Shown here one piece after another: positions 42,085-50,412 of a stretch of 64,000 nucleotides of DNA (its first letter is position 1; each line of letters opens with the position of its first letter). A program made the translations under genes and the position numbers. The notes beneath the pieces are model-generated. The model was not told the origin of the DNA and ran no database searches. It saw only the letters and a program-made list of their open reading frames with translations. The DNA lies in the NCBI GenBank assembly GCA_965205165.1, contig OZ242037.1:2666001-2730000 (forward strand), in the 5' to 3' direction. This DNA is from CBDESM01 sp965205165. GTDB lineage: Bacteria > Chloroflexota > Dehalococcoidia > Bin125.

Positions 42085-43844
42085 CCGACGGGCAACGCGG
42101 ATTCGGGGGCGGCTGGGGCGATCTCGTTGATGCGGATCACGTTTGCGCTGGATTGGTAGGAGGGGATGTCCTCGCCGCCGCAGACGCCGCACATGTTGCA
42201 GCCGACTTCGGGCGGGGGGCAGGCGATGGTGGGCTTGAGCCGGGCATGCTTGCTGATCTCGCGGTCCCAGAAGCGCTGGCTGATCCCGGTTTCGACGGCG
42301 GACCACGGGGTCTGGCCGCCGCCCCAAGGGAGCTCGCCGTCGAGTCCCCAGTTGGCGGCGGCGCGGAGCCATTCGGCGGCGGAGTTGTCCTCCATGTCGA
42401 GGATCGCGTGCGCGAGGCGGGCGTCAGAGCGGGAGCAGATGTCGTCGATCCTGGCCCAGGCGGGCGCGTCGCCGCGCAGGCGGATGCCGGACCCGCGGAA
42501 GGAATTCTGGAGCAGCTTCTGACGCGACTTGACGATGGACGGATCGGTTTGGGGCAGCTCTTGGTAGGCGGTGGCGGGCTTGGGGACGAGCGGGCCGACG
42601 CTCATCACGAGCTCGGTGCCGTGCTTGTGCGAATCGAGGCGCGCCTTGATCGCGTGGCCGAGGTCGGCCATCGCCTGGACGTCGTCGTCGTCTTCGTCGG
42701 GCAGGCCGATCATGAAGTAGAGCTTGAGCCGGCGCATCGCGGCCGCGCCGACGCGGTCGGCGGCTTCGAGGATCTGGTCCTCCGAGACCTCCTTGTTGAT
42801 CCGCAGGCGCATGCGCTCGGAGCCGGCTTCCGGGGCGAGGGTGACGGTTCGGGTGCCGCCGCGGGCGAGGACTTGGAGCAGGCGGGGGTCGAGGTTGTCG
42901 ACGCGCAGGGAGCTGACGGAGACGCGGGCGCCCATTTCGTCGGCTCGGACGGCGAGTTCGGCGAGTTCGGGGTGGTCGGCCACGGCGGCGCCGAGCAGGC
43001 CGACCCGCTCGGAGCGTTCGAGTCCGCGGCGGACTTGGCCGAGCAGCGATTCGAGCGGGCGGTAGCGCGGGGGGCGGAAGACGTAGCCGGCGATGCAGAA
43101 GCGGCAGCCGCGCCCGCAGCCGCGGGCGGCCTCGATCAGCGTCATCCGGTTGAACTCGGTGTCCTCGGTCAGGACGTGCGACATCGCCTCCGTAGCAGCG
43201 ATGTCACGTACCCATTGGCGCTCGACGCCGTCGGGCGCGCCCAGCGCGGGCACGAAGACGCCCGGGATGCGGGCGAGCGCGGCGAGCAGGTCGGCGCGCG
43301 GTCCGTGGGCGTGCTCGGCGAGCGCGTCCATCAGCTGGTCGAGGATCGGTTCGGCCTCGCCGATCACGAGCGCGTCGAAGCAGTCGGAGAGCGGGAGCGG
43401 GTTGGTGATCACGGCCGCGCCGCCGCCGATCACGATCGGCGCGCCCTCGCCGCGCGCGACCGAGAGCGGCGGGATGCCGGCGGATTGCAGCGAGCGGACG
43501 ACGTGGTAGTAGTCGATTTCGTAGGTGAGGGTGTAGGCGACCAGCGGGAAGTCGGTCAGCGGGCGCTGCGATTCGATCGTGATCGGGGCGCGTTCGGGTT
43601 CGCCGCCGCGCTGGCGCCCGGCCGGCGGTTCATAGAACGCACGCTCGCATGCTATATCCGCACGCTCGTTCAACAATGAGTACAAGGTCTGCAAGCCCAA
43701 GTTGGACATGCCCAAGTAGTAGGAGTTGGGGTAGACGAGCGCGACGGGCAGGCGGCCGCCCCAATCCTTGACGATGGCACCCTGCTCGGCGCCGAGCCGG
43801 CGGCGGGCTTCGGCGATGGATGTTCCGAGCGAGCGTTTGGCCAT
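42081..43844 (-). CDS. radical SAM protein (TIGR03960-like, B12-binding-type N-terminus)
   Basis: A 587-residue radical SAM protein. Seen: an N-terminal Rossmann-like region (LVYPNSYYLGMSNLGLQTLY, IVIGGGAAVITNPLPLSDCFDALVIGEAE), the [4Fe-4S] motif Cys243-x3-Cys247-x2-Cys250 (RGCGRGCRFC), LAPEAGSERMRLRINK, LYFMIGLPDEDDDDV, and a C-terminal CNMCGVCGG able to bind another cluster. It resembles the TIGR03960 family of unknown reaction, often near rplU or ribonuclease genes. It is 21 nt after mogA and overlaps yggS. The fused DUF2344 domain seen in some relatives is not present. Confidence 0.9.
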   Translation of the reverse strand: MAKRSLGTSIAEARRRLGAEQGAIVKDWGGRLPVALVYPNSYYLGMSNLGLQTLYSLLNERADIACERAFYEPPAGRQRGGEPERAPITIESQRPLTDFPLVAYTLTYEIDYYHVVRSLQSAGIPPLSVARGEGAPIVIGGGAAVITNPLPLSDCFDALVIGEAEPILDQLMDALAEHAHGPRADLLAALARIPGVFVPALGAPDGVERQWVRDIAATEAMSHVLTEDTEFNRMTLIEAARGCGRGCRFCIAGYVFRPPRYRPLESLLGQVRRGLERSERVGLLGAAVADHPELAELAVRADEMGARVSVSSLRVDNLDPRLLQVLARGGTRTVTLAPEAGSERMRLRINKEVSEDQILEAADRVGAAAMRRLKLYFMIGLPDEDDDDVQAMADLGHAIKARLDSHKHGTELVMSVGPLVPKPATAYQELPQTDPSIVKSRQKLLQNSFRGSGIRLRGDAPAWARIDDICSRSDARLAHAILDMEDNSAAEWLRAAANWGLDGELPWGGGQTPWSAVETGISQRFWDREISKHARLKPTIACPPPEVGCNMCGVCGGEDIPSYQSSANVIRINEIAPAAPESALPVG

Positions 43845-43865
43845 GGCGGGAGTATATGCACCCGC

Positions 43866-44351
43866 TCAGTGCTCGGTGTCGCCGGCGATCAGGTCGAGCG
43901 CGTGCGGGAGGATCGGTTCGAGCGCGTCGAGGTACTCGACGACGGCCTTTTCGGAGCCCGGGAAGTTGATGATCAAGGTGCGGTCGGCGATGCCGGCGAG
44001 GCCGCGGGAGAGCGCGGCCATGGGCGTGTGGGCGAGCCCGGCGGCGCGGAGCATCTCGGCGAGTCCCGGCGCGGGGCGCTGGATCACGCGGGCGGTCGCC
44101 TCCGGGGTCACGTCGCGGGGGCCGAAGCCGGTGCCGCCGGTGGTGATGACGAGCGACATCCCCATTTCGACCCACTGGCGGAGCTGGGCCTCGATCTGGT
44201 CCTGATCGTCGGGGAGCAGCACGAGGGCGGGTATGTCGAGTCCCCAATCGGCAAGACGCTCGTAAATCCGCGGTCCGGACGAATCCGTGCGCTGGCCGCG
44301 GGATCCGGCGTCGCTGAGGGTGAGTATGGCGGCGCTGAACTGCTTGTCCAT
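43866..44351 (-). CDS. mogA: molybdenum cofactor protein MogA/MoaB
   Basis: A 161-residue MoaB/MogA-fold protein that adenylylates molybdopterin. Seen: AAILTLSDAGSRGQRTDSSGPRI, LVITTGGTGFGPRDVTPEAT (GGTG loop at 70-76) and TLIINFPGSEKAVVEYL. GGAGG lies 6 nt before the ATG. First gene of the mogA-to-yggT operon. MogA and MoaB cannot be separated by sequence alone here. Confidence 0.9.
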   Translation of the reverse strand: MDKQFSAAILTLSDAGSRGQRTDSSGPRIYERLADWGLDIPALVLLPDDQDQIEAQLRQWVEMGMSLVITTGGTGFGPRDVTPEATARVIQRPAPGLAEMLRAAGLAHTPMAALSRGLAGIADRTLIINFPGSEKAVVEYLDALEPILPHALDLIAGDTEH

Positions 44352-44402
44352 CTAGAGCCTCCGCATGGGTGTGCTACTTACTGATATCGGAACATGCATA
44401 CT

Positions 44403-44432
44403 AGAATATTCGGTCTTTTACAGGTTTTTCAA
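44403..44432 (-). promoter_or_regulatory. mogA promoter TTGAAA-N18-TATTCT
   Basis: Minus-strand -35 TTGAAA (44427-44432) and -10 TATTCT (44403-44408), 18-nt spacer, in a locally AT-rich stretch between mogA and mraZ. Confidence 0.45.
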
Positions 44433-44472
44433 GTTTTCCACAGGGAGGTTGAGGCGAGAGTTGACGTAACGG

Positions 44473-44502
44473 TTGCCCGTGATGGGGAGATGTGCCTACA
44501 GT
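44473..44502 (+). promoter_or_regulatory. candidate mraZ promoter TTGCCC-N18-TACAGT
   Basis: -35 TTGCCC (44473-44478), -10 TACAGT (44497-44502). Its end touches the first TGGGN repeat, so a repressor bound there would block initiation. An upstream TTGACG (44461-44466) is badly spaced. Confidence 0.4.
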
Positions 44503-44527
44503 GGGCGGGCAATGGGGAGAGATGGGA
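44502..44527 (+). promoter_or_regulatory. MraZ operator: three TGGGN repeats
   Basis: TGGGC (44502-44506), TGGGG (44513-44517) and TGGGA (44523-44527), spaced 11 and 10 nt, between promoter and mraZ. MraZ is known to bind TGGGN direct repeats spaced by one helical turn upstream of its own gene in E. coli. A fourth TGGGG lies at 44483-44487. Confidence 0.6.
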
Positions 44528-44583
44528 GCGGCCGTGGTGGCCCGCATCCCAAACACCTCTGCAGTGGACGAAGGACGCGCGAG

Positions 44584-45063
44584 ATGGCCACATCCCGATT
44601 CCGCGGCACCTTCCGCCACACGATCGACGATAGGGGGCGAATCGCCGTGCCAGCCCGCTACCGACCCCGGTTCATGGTCACGGATGACCCCGATGAGCTG
44701 CGCGGGGTGCTGATTCGCAATCCCCACGCGGATGGCTCGCTGTGGCTCTACCCAGTGCCCGATTTCGAACAGATGGCAGAACAGTTCGGGCGTCCGGACG
44801 AGTTGGACCCGGCGGCGGTTGAGATCCAAGAGCTGATCTACGGCGAGTCGTACGACGTGGAGCTGGACCGCCAAGGGCGGATCTTGATCGAACAGGCGCT
44901 GCGAGATGAGGTGCCGGCGCTGCAAGGGCCGGCCGTGGTGGTGGGGATGGGCGCACGGCTGGAAATCTGGCCGGCCGAGGCTTGGGAAGCGCGACGGGCG
45001 GAGCGGAAGACTTCGTTCGCCGACTTGCTGGGGGCGTCGCAGGCAGCGGAGCCGGCGTCGTGA
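44584..45063 (+). CDS. mraZ: transcriptional regulator MraZ
   Basis: A 159-residue AbrB-fold regulator of the division cluster. Seen: FRGTFRHTIDDRGRIAVPARYRP in repeat one and YDVELDRQGRILIEQALRDEV in repeat two, the doubled swapped-hairpin motif (DxxGR). It represses its own cluster through TGGGN repeats. AAGGA lies 9 nt before the ATG; the stop overlaps rsmH (GTGA). Confidence 0.96.
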   Translation: MATSRFRGTFRHTIDDRGRIAVPARYRPRFMVTDDPDELRGVLIRNPHADGSLWLYPVPDFEQMAEQFGRPDELDPAAVEIQELIYGESYDVELDRQGRILIEQALRDEVPALQGPAVVVGMGARLEIWPAEAWEARRAERKTSFADLLGASQAAEPAS

Positions 45064-45953
45064 GCGCCCGGCAGGTTCACGAGCCGGTGATGGCCGCGGA
45101 GTCGCTGGAGCTGCTGGCGGCGGGGCCGGGCGGATCATGGCTCGACTGTACCGTCGGGGCTGGTGGGCATGCGGCCGCGATCCTCGACGCGACCGGGCCG
45201 GACGGGCGGCTGCTGGGGCTGGATGCGGACGGGGACGCGGTGGAGATCGCGGCCGCGCGCTTGGCGCGGTTCGGGGATCGGGCCGAGCTGCGGCGCTGCT
45301 GGCTGGACGACGCGCCGGCGACCGCGGTGGATGCGGGCTTCGCGCCCGCCGACGGCGTGCTGTGCGACTTGGGCGTTTCCTCGATGCAGCTCGATTCGGC
45401 TGTGCGCGGGTTCTCCTTCAGCCAGGAGGGGCCGCTCGACATGCGGATGGATGCCGGGCGCGACGGCGGCCCTTCGGCGGGCGAGATCGTGAACGGCTGG
45501 TCCGAACAGCGGCTCGCGGATCTGATCTACCGCTACGGCGAGGAGCGGCGTTCGCGCCGGGTCGCGCGGGCGATTGCGGCGCAGCGTCCGTTCGAGACGA
45601 CTACGGAACTGGCCGAGGCGGTGCGCCGCGCGCTGCCAGGCCCGCGCCGGCGCATCCACCCGGCGACGAAGGTGTTCCAGGCGCTGCGGCTGGCGGTGAA
45701 CGGGGAACTGGAGCGGCTGTCGGCGTTCCTGGAGCGGGTGCGGGCCGCGGTGCGGGCGGGCGGGCGGCTGGTCGTGATCGCGTTTCATTCGCTCGAAGAT
45801 CGCATCGTGAAAAGGTTCCTGCAGGGGCACTCGCAAGGGGAATCGCCGTCTTGGCGGGTGCTGACGCGGCGGGTGCTGCGGCCGGGCGAGGCGGAGACGC
45901 GGGCGAATCCGCGGGCTCGGAGCGCGCGGCTGCGGGCGGCGGAGGCGGTGTGA
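45060..45953 (+). CDS. rsmH: 16S rRNA C1402 N4-methyltransferase RsmH
   Basis: A 297-residue SAM methyltransferase of the MraW/RsmH family. Seen: HEPVMAAESLELL, LDCTVGAGGHAAAIL, DGVLCDLGVSSMQLD, GFSFSQEGPLDMRMD, RRIHPATKVFQALRLAVNGELE, VIAFHSLEDRIVKRFL and ARSARLRAAEAV. GTG start overlapping mraZ by 4 nt. The last 18 coding bases before its final codons recur 294 nt downstream as part of a tandem duplication. Confidence 0.96.
   Translation: MSARQVHEPVMAAESLELLAAGPGGSWLDCTVGAGGHAAAILDATGPDGRLLGLDADGDAVEIAAARLARFGDRAELRRCWLDDAPATAVDAGFAPADGVLCDLGVSSMQLDSAVRGFSFSQEGPLDMRMDAGRDGGPSAGEIVNGWSEQRLADLIYRYGEERRSRRVARAIAAQRPFETTTELAEAVRRALPGPRRRIHPATKVFQALRLAVNGELERLSAFLERVRAAVRAGGRLVVIAFHSLEDRIVKRFLQGHSQGESPSWRVLTRRVLRPGEAETRANPRARSARLRAAEAV
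45924..45941 (+). repeat. rsmH-tail sequence, copy 1 of 2
   Basis: GCGCGGCTGCGGGCGGCG inside rsmH is repeated exactly at 46218-46235. It marks the left edge of the tandem duplication. Confidence 0.7.
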
Positions 45954-45993
45954 TGGCCAATCAGCGAACTCAGGGCCCGCGGACGCGGCGCCC

Positions 45994-46213
45994 GGCAGGG
46001 ATGGCAGGCGACGGCCGAGAGGAGATGCGTTGGGGCGTCGTCGAGCAGACCGTGCGACGGGGGACTTCCTACAAGCGATTCAAAGTTAGGAGACGCCCCG
46101 CCGCCACCACCTTGTTCCGCGCCGAAGCGAGGCCCAGGCCGCGCCGAAGCATGGGACCGGTCCCCTTGACCCGCACGGTCTGCTCGACGACTCCCCAACG
46201 GCGCTCCCGCCAA
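45994..46213. repeat. 220-bp inverted-repeat element, copy 1
   Basis: Contains 28-bp inverted repeats (46028-46055 with 46173-46200, 27 of 28 matching) enclosing ~117 bp with two CGCGCCGAAGC repeats and a GGGACCGGTCCC palindrome. It is about 90 percent identical (21 differences in 220 by hand) to the copy at 46279. No coding frame is credible. MITE-like or a structured RNA element. Confidence 0.75.
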
Positions 46214-46217
46214 ACAG

Positions 46218-46235
46218 GCGCGGCTGCGGGCGGCG
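46218..46235 (+). repeat. rsmH-tail sequence, copy 2 of 2
   Basis: Exact 18-nt copy of the rsmH 3' end between the two 220-bp elements, followed by diverged similarity to the rsmH stop region (GATG and beyond). Confidence 0.7.
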
Positions 46236-46278
46236 CGATGTTCAAACGGCGAGATCGGGGGCCGCGAATGCGGTACCT

Positions 46279-46498
46279 GGCAGGAATGGCAGGCGACAGC
46301 CGAGAGGAGACGGGTTGGAGCGTCGTCGAGCAGACCGTGCGGCGGGGGACTTCCCTCAAGCGATTCAAGCAAAGGAGATGCCCCGCCGCCACAACCTTGT
46401 TCCGCGCCGAAGCGAGGCCCAGGTCGCGCCGAAGCGTGGAACCGGTCCCCTGGAACCGCACGATCTGCTCGACGACCCCCCAACGGCGCTCCCGCCAA
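46279..46498. repeat. 220-bp inverted-repeat element, copy 2
   Basis: Second copy, exactly 285 bp after the first. Inverted repeats 46313-46340 and 46458-46485 match at 24 of 28 positions, so this copy has decayed more. The remaining ~105 bp to ftsL holds a 7-bp GGCGCGG/CCGCGCC stem and the ftsL Shine-Dalgarno. Confidence 0.75.
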
Positions 46499-46603
46499 GT
46501 CGGCTCTGCCGGATGCGCTCTTCTCCAGTTTAGCACGAGTGGGCGCATTCGGCGCGGCCCGATCCGCGCCGGACGGAGATAACGGGGAAGGCGGGGAGCC
46601 GAG

Positions 46604-47098
46604 ATGCAGCGCAGCCCGACCGCGGTCATTCCGGCCGGCGCGGCCCCCGCGGGCAGCACCCGGGCCGCGGGGCTGCCGCTGCAGCTGCCGAGCGAGGCGC
46701 TGACGACGCAGCGGCGGATCTACCGCCGGCTGCCGCTCTGGGCGTGGGTCTCGATCTTCGGGCTGTGCTTCGCCGCGGTGCTGCCGGTGCTGCAGACCAG
46801 CGGCCAGACCGAGGCGGGGCAGCGCCTGCTCGAACTCGAGGCGCAGCGCGAAACGCTGCGTTCGGGGGTGCGCGGCCTCGCGGCCGAGGTCGGCTCGCTC
46901 GCATCCCTGAGCCGGATCGAGCGCGAGGCGCGGCTGCGGCTGGGGATGGTCCCGGCTCCGCCGACCCGCGTGATCCAAGTCGATCATGCGCCGCCCGAAC
47001 GGACGCTGCCGGAGCGGTTCGCGCCCGTGTTCGAGCGCGAGTCGGAGTCGCGCACCCCGGCCTGGCAAGCGCTTGCGGAGTTGCTGATCATCGACTAG
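46604..47098 (+). CDS. ftsL: FtsL-like division protein
   Basis: A 164-residue bitopic protein: a disordered N-terminal cytoplasmic part, one membrane helix (LWAWVSIFGLCFAAVLPVLQ, about 45-64), then a coiled coil (QRLLELEAQRETLRSGVRGLAAEVGSL) and SRIEREARLRLGMVPA, as in FtsL/DivIC. Assigned by topology and place between rsmH and ftsI, since FtsL sequences are poorly conserved. GGGGAG precedes the ATG. It is separated from rsmH by the duplicated repeat element. Confidence 0.82.
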   Translation: MQRSPTAVIPAGAAPAGSTRAAGLPLQLPSEALTTQRRIYRRLPLWAWVSIFGLCFAAVLPVLQTSGQTEAGQRLLELEAQRETLRSGVRGLAAEVGSLASLSRIEREARLRLGMVPAPPTRVIQVDHAPPERTLPERFAPVFERESESRTPAWQALAELLIID

Positions 47099-47176
47099 CC
47101 GCCGGCCGGCGGGAGCCGGCTTGGATGCCCCGCGCCCACGGGCGCAAGGAGCGCACATAACGAGAGGGAGGGAGCG

Positions 47177-48994
47177 GTGCAGATCGAGCGCATCTCCCTC
47201 CGCCGCACGTACATCGTCGTCGCGCTCTTCGCCGTGGTGGCGCTCGCGATCGTGGCCCGGCTGATCTGGATCCAAGTGATCGACCACGGGGCGCACGAGG
47301 CGGCCGCGAACCGCACGTGGTCGGTCGAGATCAACGCGCCGCGGGGGGCGATCCTCGACCGCAACGGGTTCCCGCTGGCGACGAGCGAGGACACGTGGGA
47401 AGTGCACGTCGACCGCCGGGTCTGGGCGCGGACGGGGTTCGAGCCCAACGAGACGGCGTCGCGCCTGGCGGGGCTGCTGCGGGCGAGCGAGGAGTCGGTG
47501 CTGCTGCGGGTGCGGGACACGGACGGGAACGATGCGTTCCTCGCGGTCGTTGCGTATGAGACGGGGGCGGCGATCCGCCGCGAGCAGCTGCCGGGGGTGT
47601 ACGTGATCGAGGATGCGCGGCGGCGCTACGTAGAGGGCCCGCTGGCAGCGCAGGTGGTCGGGATCACCGGCCGCGACGAGCAGGGACTGGCCGGGCTCGA
47701 GTACTCGCTGGACCGGACGCTGCGCGGCGAGCAGGGGCTGCTGCTGTTCGAGCAGGACGGGCTCGGCGATCCGATTCCGTTCGGGGCGCGCGCGGAGCGG
47801 CCCGTGCGGAACGGCGCCGACGTGGTGACGACGCTGGACCGCAACATTCAGCGGGCGATGGACCGGCTGCTGCGCCGGGCGGTCGAGAAATGGGACGCGC
47901 GGGGCGGCGCGATCTTGGTGATGCACGCGGAGACCGGGGACATGCTCGCGATCGCGACGTTGCCGACCTACGACCCGTCGGAGATCGATTTCGCGGACGA
48001 TTCGTTCGATCCGTCGCTGCTCCGCAGCACGGCGGCGACGGACGTGTACGAACCGGGGTCGGTGTTCAAGGTCGTCACGATCGCGGCGGGGCTGGACCTG
48101 GGGCTGATCGAGCCCGAAACGACGTTCATCGACAAGGGCGCGGTCACGATCGGCGACCGGGTGATCCGCAACTACGACCTGTCGTTCCACGGCGAGCAGA
48201 CGATGACGCAAGTGCTGCAGAAATCGCTGAACACGGGGACGGTCTGGGTGGCGCGGCAGATCGGCGCGGATCGCTTCGACGAGTACGTCACGGCGTTCGG
48301 CTTCGGCGCGGCGACGGGGGCGGGGCTGCCGGGCGAGAGCGACGGGCTGGTGGCGCTCAGCGGCAGCCTGGGCTGGTCCGAGTCGCACTTGGCGACGACT
48401 TCGTTCGGTCAGGGGATCGCGGCCACGCCGCTGCAGATCGTGCAGGCCTACGGGGCGATCGCCAACGGCGGCGAGCTGGTCCAGCCGCGGCTCGTGTCCG
48501 CGGTCGTGACCGACGGGGTGGCGGCGCCGCGCGAGCCCGCCCCCCGGCGGCGGGTGATCGGCGGGGAGGCCGCGGCCGACATCGCGCGGATGATGCAGGA
48601 TTCGGTGGACGGGGTGGCCGATCATCCGGCGCAGACGCCGGGCTGGCGGGTGGCCGGCAAATCCGGCACGACCGACGTGGTGGAGGGCGGCGAGTACATC
48701 GAGGGCGAATCGATCGCCTCGTTCGCCGGGTTCGCGCCGGCCGACGCTCCCGAGATCGTGGTGCTGATCCGGATCGACCGGCCGCAGGGCGAGCTGCTCG
48801 GCGGCATCGTCGCCGCGCCGATCTTCTCGCAGGTGGTCTCCGAAGTGCTGCCGTACCTGGGCGTGCCGGCGACGAACTACGTGGCGCAGCCGACGCTCTT
48901 CCTGCCGACGGAGGAGGAGGACGGGGAAGACGAGGCGGAGCCGGAGATGCTCGAATTCCGGCCGGCCCGGGCGCGCGAGGGGGATGCTAGATGA
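47177..48994 (+). CDS. ftsI: division transpeptidase FtsI (PBP class B)
   Basis: A 605-residue class B penicillin-binding protein that crosslinks septal peptidoglycan. Seen: an N-terminal membrane anchor, APRGAILDRNG (dimerisation domain), and the transpeptidase motifs Ser295-x-x-Lys298 (EPGSVFK), Ser350-Leu-Asn352 and Lys495-Ser-Gly-Thr. An acidic C-terminal tail follows. GTG start after GGGAGGGAG. It overlaps murF by 4 nt; murE, usually between them, is missing. No PASTA domains. Confidence 0.95.
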   Translation: MQIERISLRRTYIVVALFAVVALAIVARLIWIQVIDHGAHEAAANRTWSVEINAPRGAILDRNGFPLATSEDTWEVHVDRRVWARTGFEPNETASRLAGLLRASEESVLLRVRDTDGNDAFLAVVAYETGAAIRREQLPGVYVIEDARRRYVEGPLAAQVVGITGRDEQGLAGLEYSLDRTLRGEQGLLLFEQDGLGDPIPFGARAERPVRNGADVVTTLDRNIQRAMDRLLRRAVEKWDARGGAILVMHAETGDMLAIATLPTYDPSEIDFADDSFDPSLLRSTAATDVYEPGSVFKVVTIAAGLDLGLIEPETTFIDKGAVTIGDRVIRNYDLSFHGEQTMTQVLQKSLNTGTVWVARQIGADRFDEYVTAFGFGAATGAGLPGESDGLVALSGSLGWSESHLATTSFGQGIAATPLQIVQAYGAIANGGELVQPRLVSAVVTDGVAAPREPAPRRRVIGGEAAADIARMMQDSVDGVADHPAQTPGWRVAGKSGTTDVVEGGEYIEGESIASFAGFAPADAPEIVVLIRIDRPQGELLGGIVAAPIFSQVVSEVLPYLGVPATNYVAQPTLFLPTEEEDGEDEAEPEMLEFRPARAREGDAR

Positions 48995-50412
48995 TCTCGG
49001 CGCGCGACCTGGCTGAGCTGCTGGGGGATCGGCTGCTGCGGCAGCCCGCGCCGGCGAGCGCGGAGCCGTTCACGGGGATCGCAATTGATTCGCGCGAGGT
49101 CGAGCCGGGCAACTTGTTCGTCGCGCTGGCTGGGGAGCGGACCGACGGGCACAAGTTCACGGGCGAGGCGGTTGCGAACGGAGCGGCCGCGCTGCTGCTT
49201 TCGGACGAGGCGGGCGATCCGGGCGATCCGCGCGCGCCGGCGTTCGTCGCGCCCGACGCGCTGGAGGCGCTGCAAGCGGCGGCGAGCGGATGGCGGCGGC
49301 GCATGCCGGCGCGGATCATCGGGATCACCGGCAGCGTCGGCAAGACGACCACGCGCGAGGCGACGGCGGGCCTGCTCTCGCAGCGCTCGGAGACGTGGCA
49401 GTCGCCGCAGAACTACAACGGCGACATCGGGCTGCCGATCGCGCTGCTCGGCATCGAGCCCGCCCACGAATGGGCCGTGATCGAGATCGGCCCCTATTCG
49501 GAGGCAGAGATGCGCCGGCTCTGTGCGATGGCGGCGGCCGATGCCGCGATCGTGACCAACGTCGGGCCGACCCATCTGGAGCGCTTCGGGACGCTCGCGG
49601 ACACGGAGCGGATCAAGGGGCTGCTGCCGGAGTCGGTGCGGCCGGGCGGCTTGGCGATCCTGAACGGCGACGACCCCGCCGTGCTGCGGATGGCGGGCCG
49701 GACCGATGCGGCGTCGGCGACCTTCGGGGTCGGCCCGGGCGCGCAGCTGAGGGCGAGCGGCATCTCGGTCGACGGCTACGCGGGCATCTCGTTCGAGATG
49801 GAACTGGACTCGTCGGCACCGCTGCCCGGCGCGCCGGCGCGGGCGTTGGTGCGGACGCCGCTGGTCGGACGGCACCAGGCGATGACCGCGCTGGCGGCGG
49901 CCGCAGTCGCGCTGCACGCGGGCTGGACGCTCGGCGAGGCGGCCGAGGGGCTGCGGATGCTGACGGCGGGATCGCGCCTGCGGCTGCTGGAGGCGGCGGG
50001 CGGGTTCACGATCATCGACGACGCCTACAACGCCGCGCCGAAATCGATGGAGGCCGCACTTGATCTGCTCGAAGCCGCCCCGCCGCGCCGGATCGCGGTG
50101 CTCGGCGACATGCTCGAGTTGGGAACGGAGGAAGAGCGGGCGCATGCCGCGCTGGGCGAGTACGCCGCGGCGCGCTGCGACTGGCTGATCTGCGTGGGCG
50201 AACGCGCCCGCGGTGCCGCGGCCGCCGCGCGTCGGGCGGGCGCGCCGCGCACCTGCTGGGCCGACTCGCCGGAGCGGGCCGCGGCGCTGCTCCGCGACGA
50301 TCTGCGGCGCGGCGACACCGTGCTGATCAAGTCCTCGCACGCGGCGGGTCTCGACGCGCTCGCGCCGTGCCTGGCCGAGCTGCGGCCGGAGGACGGGAAG
50401 CGGGCGCGATGA
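48991..50412 (+). CDS. murF: UDP-MurNAc-tripeptide:D-Ala-D-Ala ligase MurF
   Basis: A 473-residue Mur ligase. Seen: IAIDSREVEPGNLFVALAGERTDGHKF, P-loop GITGSVGKTTT (111-121), NYNGDIGLPIALLGI, IVTNVGPTHLERFG, and a C-terminal domain with IIDDAYNAAPKSMEAAL and GDMLELG. These separate MurF from MurE. It overlaps both neighbours by 4 nt. Confidence 0.95.
   Translation: MISARDLAELLGDRLLRQPAPASAEPFTGIAIDSREVEPGNLFVALAGERTDGHKFTGEAVANGAAALLLSDEAGDPGDPRAPAFVAPDALEALQAAASGWRRRMPARIIGITGSVGKTTTREATAGLLSQRSETWQSPQNYNGDIGLPIALLGIEPAHEWAVIEIGPYSEAEMRRLCAMAAADAAIVTNVGPTHLERFGTLADTERIKGLLPESVRPGGLAILNGDDPAVLRMAGRTDAASATFGVGPGAQLRASGISVDGYAGISFEMELDSSAPLPGAPARALVRTPLVGRHQAMTALAAAAVALHAGWTLGEAAEGLRMLTAGSRLRLLEAAGGFTIIDDAYNAAPKSMEAALDLLEAAPPRRIAVLGDMLELGTEEERAHAALGEYAAARCDWLICVGERARGAAAAARRAGAPRTCWADSPERAAALLRDDLRRGDTVLIKSSHAAGLDALAPCLAELRPEDGKRAR

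Noticed and set aside
45994..46498. CRISPR-like array from the tandem repeat
   Set aside because: Only two long copies of 220 bp, no short regular repeats with unique spacers, and no cas genes in the window.
45954..46603. Reading frames running through the repeat region between rsmH and ftsL
   Set aside because: The two copies differ by substitutions without codon periodicity, and translations in all frames are unrelated to any family I know. Inverted-repeat structure explains the sequence better.
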